In this document: positions 11,908 through 23,813 of the stretch, one piece after another | Position numbering within the stretch: position 1 is the stretch's first letter | Layout of the letters: every line of letters begins with the position of its first letter | NCBI RefSeq assembly: GCF_002878395.1 | Contig: NC_061121.1 | Coordinates: 130,056,559-130,120,558 of the forward strand | DNA from: Capsicum annuum | Taxonomy: Eukaryota; Streptophyta; Magnoliopsida; Solanales; Solanaceae | Direction of reading: 5' to 3' | DNA: 64,000 nt | Notes under the pieces: generated by a model | Databases searched by the model: none | Seen by the model: the letters and a program-made list of their open reading frames with translations, nothing else | Told to the model about the DNA's origin: nothing | Program-made: the position numbers and the translations under genes

Positions 11908-12064
11908 TATTTAAGTCCTCTAACACGTCATTCAGCCACTTATCACCAAAAATACACACTTTTTTCTCAAAAACCTCTTGAGAACAACCTAGGGCTTTTC
12001 ATAGAAGATTCAGAATCAAGAATTTTGTCCGTTAATCTTCACGAAATAACAAACGAAGGTATGT
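11908..12064 (+). promoter_or_regulatory. TATA-like box, leader and splice-donor-like site in the A LTR
   Basis: CTATTTAA lies just downstream of the CG-rich word block. About 145 bases later GAAG/GTATGT matches a plant 5' splice donor. The homologous I LTR keeps both (58737-58745 and 58885-58892). The promoter role is inferred from LTR layout; splicing is unproven. Confidence 0.5.
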
Positions 12065-13155
12065 ATAGTGTTTTTCATGAACTTCTTTTGTCCATGAAGT
12101 CCAAGAATCCCTTTTCCAACTTCAATTTATGGATTTTCTCTATGATTTCATGATTGGTTTCTTCTTGTTCATGTTGATAAATGAGAAATTGAACTCTACT
12201 CCATGTTGGGTGATAATTTCTATGTGGGTTTAATTATTACAGATATAGATTCATGCAAACCTATGACTAAACCCTTGAATGATGAAATTAGAATTTGACC
12301 ATGATGTTTAATTGTTGTATAATGATATTTACATGGACCATGCCTACAATATGTTTGATTTATTGCCTAAATAAAGTAAAAGTTACTAACTAGCATGTTG
12401 TCATGAAATCCCCATGTATGTACAAGCTTATGTCTATCATATGTTTGATGAAATGCTTCAGTAAATGCATTATGGTGGTTATTATGAATTTAAACAAGTC
12501 ATGTTTTGTTAGTTTTCCTTCTATCGAGTCTTGGGGGGTACTTATACCCAAAATATTAGCTATGTGCCTAGAGCCATGTCATGTTTACATGATACTCTCA
12601 GTCAAGCTATGAATCCTTAGACTTCAGATAGTCTTATGACTCAGAAAATCTCTATGATCTCATGAACTCAGTCAGTTGTCAATATCAATAGTATTACGTT
12701 AGTCAACAGAATTTAGTAACTCAGCCCATGTTCAGTTCAATTAATCATGTTTGGAGTCTATTCAGATTGGTGTAGGAATTATCATCGAGTTAACCCAAGA
12801 ATAGGAACACACACTATTAGATGAGGGTGTGATTCTTAGAAGCAATCCTTGAGTTCCAGAACTATGTAGCCAGCATCGGTTGGGACATCATAGCTTTCTA
12901 TATGAGGGTAGATGAGGTGGCATAGACTGCAATATGAGGGCTCTCACCGTTCTTACTACACTTTTCTATTATATTAAGGTCACTCATATGTTGTTCTTAC
13001 CAGTGGTGCGGTATTGATACCCCTCCAATAAGGGCATAGATTGGACCCCAATTCAATTATAATGCATCATTTGGGGCATGTTAGTTGAATGATAACCTCC
13101 CACAGTCGCCATATCCGTTTTAGTAAAAGAACTTACATAGTTCTTCAGAATTCAG

Positions 13156-13232
13156 GACTGTCAGATACAGTCAACTTAGATACAGAATAAAACTCAGATA
13201 GTTCCACAGATTCAGGACTATCAGATATAGTC
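13156..13232 (+). promoter_or_regulatory. Pair of covarying hairpins in the A LTR
   Basis: Two 17-base inverted repeats, GACTGT-CAGAT-ACAGTC at 13156-13172 and GACTAT-CAGAT-ATAGTC at 13216-13232, are spaced exactly 60 bases start to start. The loop is invariant and the variable stem position changes on both arms. Element I has the same pair in the opposite order. Function unknown. Confidence 0.7.
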
Positions 13233-13874
13233 ACTTATGTTATCAGTTATATTTAGAATTAGTAATTATGTTACCATAGTATTAGTGTCAGTATTTATGT
13301 CTCATGACTGTATTCTCACGCTCATGATAGTTAGTCAGCTATTATTATTGTTCATGCATATGAAACCCATGAAATCAACCTACCCCACATGCATACTAGT
13401 ACATTCAAAGTACTAACGCATTTGCCCTATTGTGTCTTATGCCATAGGTTCAGAGAAACGAGCTCCAGAGTAACAGTAGATTCCAGAATCCACAGACAAA
13501 GTTAGAAGTGAGTCCTCATCTTTCGAGGAAAAGATTATTTCCTTATTATTTCATTAATAAGTTTATTAGTTAGAGTTAGTTAGGGACATGTCCCATCAAC
13601 TCCTTACTCAGTTAGTTTAGTCAGTTAGAGGCTTTCTAGACTATCATGTTTCAGACTTCAGTATTTTTAGTTTTGTTTTGGGTATTCTATTACCCCACAC
13701 AGATGTTATGTAATTCAGATCATGTTCAGTATTAAACCTTATGGCCTATTAGTTCTTGTTTCCGTATTATAAAGAATTTTACGCAGTATACAGGTAAAGA
13801 TATCAGTCATGGGTTAGCTTGTGGTCCTTAAGGGTCATGAGCATCGTATGGCATTCCGGGTACCAGACTTGGGG

Positions 13875-15612
13875 CTTAATCTTAGTATCATAAATCTCCA
13901 GAATCAAATTGGAATTATCCTTAATAATGCTAGAATCAAACTAATCTTATCATCTCCCAACATCAATATAGAACCAATCATCATATGTTTAAAACCTAAT
14001 TGATATCAATAATTCTATCAGAAAAATATGCAAGGCCTATTAAGTCTACAAAGAACTAATAGCAATCTTGGTCTAAGGTATTGTCGAGGGACCCACTTCT
14101 AATGCCAATAATCCATTCTGAGGAAAATTCTACCTGATCTAGATCAGGATATAAAAACTCATTGCAAGATAGTCAATAAGTTTTATGGAGTCCTAAGACA
14201 ATATTCTGCAACATGAATGAGCAATAAGTCAGTTAGACCTAATTTCAGCTTAAAAATTGGCTAAATCATCCAGTTAGCACTAAATGTAACTCCAAGTCCT
14301 AGTTCCCAACCTAAATCTAGCACAATATCTTATAGATATTCTAAGTTAACCCAATCTAGGAGAAATATAAGCCTGGCCTACCTGGACACCAAGGAAAGCC
14401 GGTGAAGTCTGCTAAACCGATGGTTTCCCCCTTTTGAGAAGCTTCTTCATGATGCCACTCTATCAAAATGGTAATTTACTTATTAATATAGAACAACTAA
14501 ACCCATATTGCATTACTTTAGTTTGGGCCCCAAAACACTTCAGAATCTCATGCGGAGCCCACTTGTAGAATCACACTTTCAAAACCTTCAGCGTGTCCCT
14601 CAAAGCTCAAGGATCATTTACCTTCAAGAATGGGTAAATTTTGACCACAAATGATACTAAAATCATCCCAACAATAATCTAGGGTTTTGAGTTTAAATAG
14701 AAGAATTAAACAAATTATTTAATGAAAAATTACCAAGATTTTGACAAGGGAATGATAAATCCAAGCTAACAAACACCCTAAAATCTATTGATATTCCCAA
14801 TTTTCCAGACAATCTAGGGTCTTTTCACTCTTATGGTTGTGTAAAATTGGGAGAAAATTGAGCAAGAGAGGAATTTAATGCCCTCCATGTGCCACTTAAG
14901 TGGTCAATTGACCACTTAAGCGTTCACCACTAAAACGGCTAAGTACCACTTAAGCGGTGCCACTAGGGCCTGGCCTTTTCACTAAATGGACAAACAATCA
15001 CTCAAGTGGCCTCCACTTTAGCTTACTAGCCTGCACTATAGCGACCTGGTCAGTAAAGCCATGGTTACTTATGCAATCGACTGACCACTTATACAGCCTC
15101 CGCTAAAGCGACCAAAGTGCCATTTTAGCGGATGCACCTTCTGAAACATGGAAAATTTTAATTTTCCACTCACCCCTCGAGATTCATCCAGAATCTTGTG
15201 AATGCAAATAAACTATGCTACCCTATTAAATTCAATATTTTGGACACAATAGTTCCATGAAAATTTCATTCGGGGTTGTTTTGACGATATAAAGGCCCCC
15301 CATCCATAGGCTATTTTTATCTAATTCTAACACATCCTAAAATGAGCGTGAAAGCCTTAGGACTCAAACCAAAAGTTACCCTAGAATAAATTCGATGTTT
15401 TGGAGAAGATAAAACTAACAGAATTGGTATACAGGGTTGTTAGATTAAAATTTTCACCCGATAGCCAATTCTTACTAGCAAAGACTTCAAAACAAGGAAT
15501 TAGCTCTAAAAACTAAACAAACTGCTTGATAACTAAATTTTCAACTTTATCAAGTCATAAATAACTTTGAGCAGCTATAGAAAAGCTCTAAATGACTGGG
15601 AAGGTCATTACA
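13875..15612 (-). mobile_element. Truncated 3' LTR of element B/C
   Basis: On the minus strand the LTR starts TGTAATGACC at 15612, directly after a purine-rich tract (15613-15625). It aligns with the full 5' LTR of the same element at 49993-52710. It is cut at 13875, so roughly the last 970 bases are missing. It carries the family word block (14885-15150, repeats of CACTTAAGCGG and CGCTAAAGCG), a TATA-like region near 14870-14880 and a donor-like AAG/GTAAAT near 14631. The A LTR is fused to its broken edge. Confidence 0.85.
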
Positions 15613-17000
15613 ATATCCACCACTAAAAGAACTTTTGTACTCAAAAGTAATGGGTTAGGATGTGCCTGAAAGCTCAAACTGGTGAGGATACTAGGCCTGC
15701 ACTTTACTCTTGATGACCCAAGTATCCTCCTCTACTTTGTGATGTCTCCACTGAACCTAACTACTGGGATATCTATAGAACACAAACGACTGACATACCC
15801 GGACAATATGAAAATTTGCTCCTCAACAAAGGTCAATCTCTCATCAAGCTGAGCAGTGTCCCACCGAAGTAGATGTGACTCATAAAAAATGTAATGTCGT
15901 AACATCAAAACATGGAAAACTACATGAACAACAACAAAATTTAGGGGCAAGTCTAACTCATAAGACACTTCTCTAACTGGGGAAATATCTCAAAAGGTCC
16001 AATATATCTGGGATTGAGTTTTTCTTACTAGTCAAACCTCATCAAATCCTTTAAGGGCGATACTCAAAAGAATACCCGATCTATAACTCCAAACCTCAAG
16101 GCCCAAAGTCTACGCTCTACATAAGCCTTCTACTTATTTTGAGCCACCCTTAGTCTATCCTAGATAAACCTGACTCTATCCAACGACTCCTTAAGCATGT
16201 AAGTAAAATAGGCTTAATTTCGTAGGTCTCGAACCATCCAATGGAAGATTGACAATGCCTACCATATAATATAAAATAGTGCTAGATCAATACTTGAATG
16301 GTAGCTATTATTATATGCAAACTACACCAAAGCTATGTGATGTTTCCACTGACCTCCAAAATACATAACATGGGCTTGAAGCATATACTCAAGATCCTGA
16401 ACTGTCTACTCTAACTTCCCATTAGTTTGAGGGTAAAAAATGGTGTAAAGATCCACCAGAGTACCCAACTTCTTCTAAAAAGTACTCAGAAGCTAGAAGT
16501 GAATACTAAGCCCTAATCTAAAAATGATTGATATAGGTACTCCCAGATGGCATTCCATCTCACTTACATAGAAACATGCTAACCTTTTGACACCAAATAA
16601 AATAAAAATAGGAAGGAATTTTTCCGAATTGGTCAACAGATCTACAATAACCCAAATATAATCAAAACCACGGGAGGTACAAGGCAAACCACAAAAAAAG
16701 GTCCATGATGATTTGCTCCCATTTCCACTCGAGAATGCATAATGTCTTAATTAGACCACTAGACCATGGATGCTCAACCTTCACCTGCTGATAACATAGG
16801 CAATGAGCTACAAAATCTGCCATATCTCTCTTCATACCACTCTACCAATAGTGCTGCCTCAAATATGTATACGTCTTAGCTGTACCCAGGTGAATAGAAT
16901 ATCTATAGATGTGAGTCTCACACAATATTGACTGAATAAAGTATCCAACCCTAGAAACACAAAGGTGTCAATCATATCTCACAATACCCTCTAAATATAT
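15613..17000 (-). pseudogene. Element B/C pol: integrase and C-terminal tail
   Basis: The minus-strand integrase is best seen at 16493-16687, where Tyr-Ile-Trp-Val-Ile-Val-Asp and Leu-Gly-Val-Pro-Ile-Ser-Ile-Ile surround the core. The second catalytic Asp after Ser-Ile-Ile is replaced (Phe-Arg-Leu-Gly). The C-terminal tail at 15732-15968 has Tyr-Glu-Leu-Asp-Leu-Pro, Val-Val-Phe-His-Val-Leu-Met-Leu-Arg and a Leu-Asp-Glu-Arg-Leu-Thr block. The usual Ala-Thr-Trp-Glu end is badly eroded towards 15650. Stops and frameshifts are frequent. Confidence 0.78.
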
Positions 17001-17840
17001 AGTAGCCCTTCTAGACTCATCGCATAACACCCTTTTATAGATGATATAAAGTCATATCCTCGAGCTGACGACTCCAAATCTACCCAAGTAATGTAGACCT
17101 CGCCTCAACAAAAGCAAGAATCCTCTTGGGGTCAAAAATATCAAATCAGACCATCGAGTTAGCTAAGGACTAGATATCCCATGCCAATTACCTCTAAGAA
17201 GTACGAATAGAAGCCAAGTAACCAATAATCACTGCATTTTAGTTCAAGGCATCCACTGCTACATTCGCCTTGCTCAGATGGTATAAAATAAAGATGTCAT
17301 AATCCTTCAACAACTCTAACATTCTATGATGCCTAGAATTAAGCTCTCATTGGGTTATACGATGTTAAAGGTTATGATAATTAGTATAAGTCACATGATT
17401 CATGCCCTATAGATAATGCCTCTAAATCTTAAGTGCAAAAATTACCGCCACTATCTTAAAATCATGAGTTTGGTAGTTGCACTCGTACACCTTTAGCTGC
17501 CTTGATGCATAAGCAATAACACGACCCTGCTACATCAATACTCAACTAAAATCAATGCTACAAGAATTAGAATATATGATAAGTCCCTTTCCCTCAATAG
17601 GAAGAGCAGATATAGTAGATGAATTGAGAAAATCTTTGAGCTTCTAAAATCTTTACTCACACTCCTTGGACCATAGGAAATAGACCTCCTACTAGGTCAA
17701 TCTGGTCATCAATGCTGCAATAGTAGCAAAACCTTGAATGAACCGCCTGTAGTAACTGACCAAACTAATGAAGATATAAACCTTAGACAGAGATATAGGT
17801 AAGGACCAATCATGATTACCTCAACTTTACTGGATCAACT
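17001..17840 (-). pseudogene. Element B/C pol: RNase H region
   Basis: This stretch lies between recognisable RT and integrase on the minus strand and carries the RNase H and connection parts of the polyprotein, heavily eroded. The tyrosine-histidine-rich end of RNase H (a Tyr-His-x-x-Lys-Ala-Asn-Val-Ala-Val-Asp-Ala-like block) is readable around 17245-17290. No long open frame remains. The assignment rests on position and that block. Confidence 0.6.
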
Positions 17841-18400
17841 ATAATCCTATCCTTAGATACCACATGTTCTATGAATGTCACTAACTCGAGCCAGAACTCA
17901 CACTTTGAGAATTTTTCAAAAGACTATGATCTATCAGAGTTTGGAGAACAATCCTCAAATATTGCATATGTTCCTCCCTACTTCTAAAATACACCAGAAT
18001 TTCATCACTAAACACAATCATGAAGGAATACGAATAAGATTTGAACACATGGTTCATCAAATCAAAGAATGTAATCGGGGCATCGATCAACCCAAAAGAT
18101 ACCACCAGGAACTCATATTGACTATAATAAGTCTTGAAGGCTATATTTGGGATGTCTTCCACCCAAATACTCAAAGAATGGTAATCAGACCTTGGGTTAA
18201 TCTTAGAGAGAACCACTGCTCCCTGAAGATGATCAAATAAATAATCAATGCAAGTCATAGGATACCTATTCTTCACTATCACCTTATTGATCTACTTGTA
18301 ATTAATAGACATATGCAAGGAACCACCTTTCTTCTAGACAAAAAGATAAGAGAACACCAAGGCGACATATTTAGTCTAGTAAAACCCTTACTTAGAAGAT
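17841..18400 (-). pseudogene. Element B/C reverse transcriptase with mutated active site
   Basis: A 133-codon open stretch (17881-18282, minus) carries RT palm motifs in order: Asn-Arg-Tyr-Pro, His-Leu-Gln-Gly-Ala, motif A as Lys-Ile-Asn-Pro-Arg-Ser-Asp-Tyr, then Ser-Phe-Gly-Leu-Ile-Asp-Ala-Pro and the catalytic box as Phe-Ser-Asp-Glu-Ile-Leu-Val-Tyr. Family members have Lys-Ile-Asp in motif A and Phe-Ile-Asp-Asp in the box. The motif A Asp is now Asn and the second box Asp is Glu. The frame is open but the enzyme would be dead. Confidence 0.85.
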
Positions 18401-19190
18401 CCTAAAGTTAAGAATTCAAGATCAATAATAGACTCAATATAGTTCTTAAGAGGAAGACCAGTATATTCGTAACAAAAATATTACGTAAATAATGTAATAT
18501 AGGAACAAATTCAAGTGACAGTCCCTCCATAATATCATCATTAGTATAATCTAGTTGGGACTCATAACCCCCCAATATAAGTCTCCTAGCATAAACATAA
18601 GAAATAATCCCTATGGGTTGTGACAAATAAATCCCTACCACATAATTGGGGATACGCCAGACTTGGCTAAGGTCATGGGTTAGCAAATTAACCTATGACC
18701 TTATGATGGGGGTTAACTAGTCCATGCCTAAAATTACATCAAAATTAACCATATACATAATAAGATCAACATGAATATCCAGCTCTCAAACAATCACAAT
18801 ACATGATCTATAAACTTAATCCACTACTAAAGAATTACTCTTGGGAATAAATACTATAAAACACAAATAAGAAATCCCTAAATGACTCTAACTGTGGTGC
18901 ATAGTAAGCAAATACATAAGATAAGTGGATATCAGATTAAAAAAAGCAAAAGATAGCTGATGGCATATTGAGATTATACCTGTAATAATAGCATCTAAAG
19001 ACTTGACATCTATTCCACTAGGTACGACATACAAATGACCTCTCCCATGGCCTAGTTGTACTCATGACTGATCTCTTGTCCTACCTTCCTGAGGATCTCT
19101 ACGACCACCCTGGGGAACTTTAGCTAGAGGCTACACTACCCTTATTAGAAAAACACTCTACTATTTAAGAACAACTGCACCATGCCTAGG
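18401..19190 (-). pseudogene. Element B/C protease and PR-RT linker relic
   Basis: A 92-codon open stretch (18408-18686, minus) corresponds to the region between protease and RT. The protease itself lies around 18690-19030 and is too eroded to show its active site. The assignment comes from its position between the zinc knuckle (19191-19232) and the RT. Confidence 0.5.
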
Positions 19191-20010
19191 ACACTCTCTA
19201 GAGAAATGGACAAAGACCTTAGAATCGTAACATTCCCTAGGAGCTTTATTGTAACTAGAAGATCGGGATGACCCAGAAAAACAACCTTGGCTAGAATATC
19301 CAGAAGATGAACCTCTTAGAAGTTGACCGCTACTTTGGTAAGGATGAGCACTGTAGCTAGACTAGCCTCCATCAATAATATCAAGTGCGTTATGAACAAG
19401 CATTTTAGACTAGCCCTGAGGCTAACAAAACTAGTGTGGAAGGTACCTACTCTGAGAACTAGTGCCTCTTAAATATGTGTTACTTCAGCTTCTACTGAAT
19501 GTACCCTGATATTAAGGCCTCTTGTCACTTCCCCCTTAGGCCTCATAGTGCATTTACTTCATTATCTGAGCATTATCAAAAACTACAATAGAAGATCTAC
19601 TATTAGCGACCATACTATGTGTAGCCATTCAAAGAGGATGACTCCATCCCTAAATAAGAAACATATTCACTTAATAATATAGATTTATAATACTTAGACA
19701 ACTTATAAAACTAAGCCTAATAATCTAAGATAGTCATAGAACCCTTCTCAAATCTCGATAACTAATCTATGTGATGATATCTAAGGCTATAAGGCATATA
19801 CTTATCCAAGAAAACTTTAGAGCACTAAGTCCATGTCAACTAAAGAGATTCAGCTAGACTAGAATCAAGATAACCTCTTTCACCAATGATGAGCTTGATC
19901 CAATTAAAAGGTAGTGTAGTGAAAACAATGAGTCTTAACTAGGACCAAATTACTCTACCATGAAAAGAAGCCAAGAACTCATAAGTATCCTTGCTCGGTA
20001 CTTCAAAAAA
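19191..20010 (-). pseudogene. Element B/C gag (C-terminal part) with zinc knuckle
   Basis: The minus strand from 20010 downwards reads a gag capsid part: Phe-Leu-Ala-Ser-Phe-His-Gly-Arg near 19970, Val-Phe-Leu-Asp-Lys-Tyr-Met-Pro near 19800, a Phe-Glu-Lys-Gly-Ser-Met block near 19740. A CCHC-type zinc knuckle follows at 19191-19232, with its second Cys changed to Ser. The gag breaks off at 20010, exactly at the target duplication AAAAA of element E, and its N-terminal half resumes on the far side of E at 49316. Stops are frequent. Confidence 0.82.
20006..20010. repeat. Left target-site duplication of element E (AAAAA)
   Basis: AAAAA precedes the E 5' LTR, whose TG start has become TA. The same AAAAA follows the 3' LTR at 49311-49315. 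The low-complexity sequence weakens it alone, but the gag halves on both sides support it. Confidence 0.65.
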
Positions 20011-21297
20011 TATAACACCCTAAGTTTCTAACTCTGAGATTTCATTGCAAAATTTAACACTGAACATGAAAAACCTTATGGGACAAGTCATTATTACTCG
20101 TTATGAGTCGTACGGTTCCACTTGTTCTTTGACAAGTGAAGTGTGACCATGCTACTACTTTGATCACGACTTAGCCCCTATGAGACATAAGGTCAGGTCA
20201 CAAGACGTGGTAAGGGACTCGTGGCCATAACAGTGACATGACCTAAGGCTTTTGCCTAAACAATGATTCCAGCCAATGACTTGTGACCAATTACATTGAG
20301 TCGTTACCTGACCCATAACAACTTGCAACAGTTTTCCCACATGTTTTATTAAGGGAATTTTGGTCCTTTTATCCCAAACAACTATTATCCTATGACTAAG
20401 AATAGCCCAAGGGACCCTTTTTCATAATTCACAAAATCATAAACATTATTCTCTCCACTTAAACTTCTAAAGTCAAAAGAAAGCTAGGGTTTCAAAGAAT
20501 TAATCATTTAGGCTTCAATTGGTGGTTTTCTCACTATATTTCTTGGTACTTCAGGCATGTATCTCCGCCCTAACTTTATTTTTACATAAAGGTATATGTT
20601 TAATTATTTATCATGAGAATGTAACTATGGGCTTACATTTAGGTTAAGGATTTTGGATTATTTACTATTGCAACTTCTTTTCTCTGATTTTGAATATGAT
20701 ATTCACGTTTTACATTATGGTTTTTGAATTTAATGGGTACATGGTTAAGGGAATATAAGTGAGTAATAGGGTGTCCCAAATTATAAGGTGTTGGCTTGAT
20801 AATGGTGATATCCTCAACCCACCTTTGTGAACTTTGGTTTTAAATGTGTAAATTACTTGGTTTAACCCACTTTTTGAACTATTACATTATGTAGATGGAT
20901 AAATAGATTAAATGGATTAGAAAGGCCTTGGTGGCTCTACTTTGGTTTTAAAATGGAATTTAGGAGTCAATTGGTTAAATTTGATTGTAATGGCATAACT
21001 GGAATTATCTTGTACGTATAATTAGACTGACGATACCAATGGTATATGCCTTAATAAAAGACTCCTTGGTGTTTTGTTGGGATTATTTGCTAAATGGTTT
21101 TAATTTGGGATTAAAAGGGGTTGTTTAGCTCACCGTAAAGGTGGAGGTCCCAGGGGGAACAATACTGTAAACAACATTTGCCGGAATGGGGGTATTTATA
21201 ATCATGTGCATAGTTCACACACACTATATATATTTTTGAATAACTAGAGCCTTGTTGTCTCTAACCCTTCCTCGGATTTTCTTGTTTCATACAGCTA
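20011..21297 (+). mobile_element. Element E 5' LTR, first piece
   Basis: This aligns with 47372-48630 of the E 3' LTR from the CTCTGAGATTTCATT block onward. It begins TATAACACCC (ancestral TG mutated) and contains a word block of ACTCGTGA/TCACGAC repeats (20090-20335). A donor-like AAAG/GTATAT lies at 20588-20595. It breaks off at 21297 in the bases GCTA. The rest of the LTR resumes at 40658 with GCTA, so this is not a solo LTR. Confidence 0.85.
21294..21297. repeat. Left target-site duplication of element H (GCTA)
   Basis: GCTA is followed by TGATAACGCC, the outer end of the H LTR. The same GCTA follows the other outer end at 40658-40661, where the E LTR resumes. Four bases are visible; Ty3/gypsy elements usually make five. 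Confidence 0.7.
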
Positions 21298-22085
21298 TGA
21301 TAACGCCTAAGATACACCTTCAATCTAAAGATTATGCAGTCGTTATCGATTATTGCAGTGAAATAAATATTGGGGTTGACTCCCAAGATAATAAGGGGAA
21401 TTACGTCTTTCAGCTATAGTAATCAATGAGCAAAATTGGAAATGTAAATATGGGCTTGTAGTATCAATATAAAAAAAGTAGCGAATATTAATTTTGGTTG
21501 TAACCAGTTGTCGGTGAACTCTAGGATTGTGTCCTCCCTGGATTCTCAACTCTATAGCATTATCATGCTTTATTGAATTAACCCAATAGCTCACATGAAC
21601 ATCTGATAAATTATGTACCACCAAACGTCTTTTGGACTAGCCGACAGGTTTTACCCTTTACCTTTTGAGTCTCGGGATGTCACCTTACTATCCCATATCC
21701 TAGATCCTAGTTAACTATAGCCATTTGAATCTCTAGTTATTAGATGGCAATTAACTATCTTACTTAGATAGTATCTGGTAGCATGGATCGACAATTAAAC
21801 TTTAAATTAGATTGACAGTTGATTTAGATAATATCTAGTTATTAGATGACCACTAACTATCTTACTTATATAATATAACATACATGCAAAAAGTGTCATG
21901 AACATCCAAAAAATGATCAAGTATCCAAAATCTCAATTTTTCATCTTTTTATTTAACTTTGAATCCAAAACTTAGTTTCTTGCAAAACATACCCAAAACA
22001 CATCATATCAAACAAAAAAACCTAAGAAACTTGCACATTTTCATAGTTGTATGTGTCAAAAGTGATATATTTCTATAGTACATCA
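21298..22085 (-). mobile_element. Element H1 3' LTR with internal deletion
   Basis: Outer ends are TG (21298) and CA (22085). It matches both flanks of the 5' LTR type (26774-28278; 39103-40657) but is only 788 bases. About 0.7-0.8 kb of the middle, including the family's palindromic word block, is missing. Near the join, the block with TTAGATGRC and CTATCTTACT occurs twice (about 21738-21770 and 21836-21870). It is roughly 80% identical to the 5' LTRs by eye. Confidence 0.78.
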
Positions 22086-23813
22086 ACACCCTAAACTTAG
22101 AACATTTGCATGTGCTCAGGAAACACAATCAAAATAAAATAAAACACAACGCTTAACTAGGAGAATCTAAGCTTTTAAAGGAAGTTAATCAACACTTTAA
22201 GCTCAACACTTTAAACATGAAGAACAACCATATGAAAAAAGGGATCTAGGTATGACATTATGTTAGCGACAGAAAATCATGCATATGTACAAGTTACACT
22301 ACCCAACCACATAATCAGCTAGCAATATGACTCATGTGGCCTTATAGAAAACAAGTCCTACTCACTAATATAAAATAATGCATGTCAATACATGGAAATT
22401 CAAAAGATACACACTCAAAAGAGAAGTTCCTATCAATGTGCATCAAGTACCATATGTTTTCCCTTATTTTCTTTACCTTAGCATTTAGACAGTCAAGTTG
22501 GGATCACTATACGACTTTTCTCATCTTGTAAAGTAGGCTTGGGGGCTGGTATGGTACGTATGGACATATCAAGTAACTAAGCCTCCTTTGAAAATAGTAC
22601 TTTTGGGTTTCACTCATTATCCATCTTTTCTTTTTATTCCATCCTTATTTATCTAATTTTTATTCTTTATTGCACATTTAAGTTGGGTGTGGTCTTTTAT
22701 TCTTTATCTTTTATATTTTTTCCTTTTTTTTTTGTTTTGTTTTGCTACCACACCCTTGCCTACTAACTTTTTTGCTTATTTTTCCCTTCTACATACCCAC
22801 TTTACATCACACACCCCTATGATAGCCACCCTCAACTTAGGCGATTTGCCTGAGTTGAGGTGCATATTGTCCAAGAAGGAATAAGCCAAATAAGGTTATT
22901 GCAACATAAATGGGAAGGCTAAAGGTGAAATAAGAAAACAGGCTCTAAGGCTCAAAAACATGGATCAAGGGATACAATTTCGCATTGGGAAGGTTATTTA
23001 GGCTAAAAGTGGACTAAAATAAAAAATGGCCTATGATCTTTCCCTAACTGACTATCCTACAAGCTAGGCAAGACTGACCAGGCAAGTTCTAAATTCAACA
23101 TACAAAGGGAACTAAGTAGCATCTCACACACACATCGCACAGGGTTAATGTTACAAGCTACAACTTATTCGGTTCATGCAATTATTAGTAATTGATTATC
23201 ATATCCCTAATCCTAAAGTAATAACAAGATCCACCTTGCTAAAACATATATACATCCATATAATTCTAAAATTTTAGAGGGGTATCATTTTTCTCAAAAA
23301 TAAATAAAAAATATGACAGCTGCCCTACACACTTAAAAATATCCTAATTACATAATAACACTACCCAATTTAAAACAATACACAATACGACACAAATTTA
23401 CTCTGAACATACTGGTTCTACAACCACACCATGGATGTTAGGAAAAGAAGAACCACAAAAACAAGACAACTTCCTTAAAAACTTAGAATATCCTAATTAC
23501 ACAAAAGCACAACATAATATGAGACAAAACATAACATGACATAAATTAACCGTAGACATCCCAATTCTACAACTATACCATGGCCGATAAGAAAAGAAGT
23601 ATGGAAATAAATACCTGCGGCAACTATGTTATACCCCACCCCAAATTGAAGACTAGATAATGTACCCAATATGCTAAAATAATATAAAACATAGGGAATG
23701 AGGACATACGTAGGATGCTCTAAGCATCCGTGTCATGATTTTCCCCAGATGGGGGTATATCTACTAGAAGAGACCATGGTAGTGGAGGCGCACTATGAAA
23801 AATGCACCTGTTT
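22086..23813 (-). other. Non-coding 3' region of H1 with conserved hairpin
   Basis: There is no coding domain. On the plus strand there is a pyrimidine tract at 22690-22745 and a near-perfect hairpin at 22830-22860. Next to the LTR, 22086-22100 reads on the minus strand as a purine-rich tract ending GGGTGT, a fitting plus-strand primer. The region 22690 onward is homologous to H2 35113 onward and marks the left limit of the tandem duplication. Confidence 0.6.
22830..22860. repeat. Conserved hairpin in H1
   Basis: A 13-base stem (22830-22842 with 22848-22860) has one mismatched pair and a 5-base loop. H2 carries it at 35251-35281. Role unknown. Confidence 0.7.

Larger units (their letters stand above)
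11364..13874 (+). mobile_element. 3' LTR of element A (last bases missing)
   Basis: The LTR starts with TGTAATACC after the polypurine tract and aligns along its length with the 5' LTR of element I (58296-60772). It stops at GGGG (13871-13874), so the terminal TGTTACA seen in I is missing, and it abuts a truncated LTR of element B. Inside are a CG-rich word block (11560-11845), a TATA-like CTATTTAA (11908-11915), a splice-donor-like GAAG/GTATGT (12055-12064), three ATGAGGG-type repeats (12820-12945) and a pair of hairpins at 13156-13172 and 13216-13232. Confidence 0.88.

Noticed and set aside
20011..21297. Solo LTR or independent LTR fragment
   Set aside because: The missing part of this LTR resumes at 40658 with the same four bases, so it is one LTR interrupted by element H.
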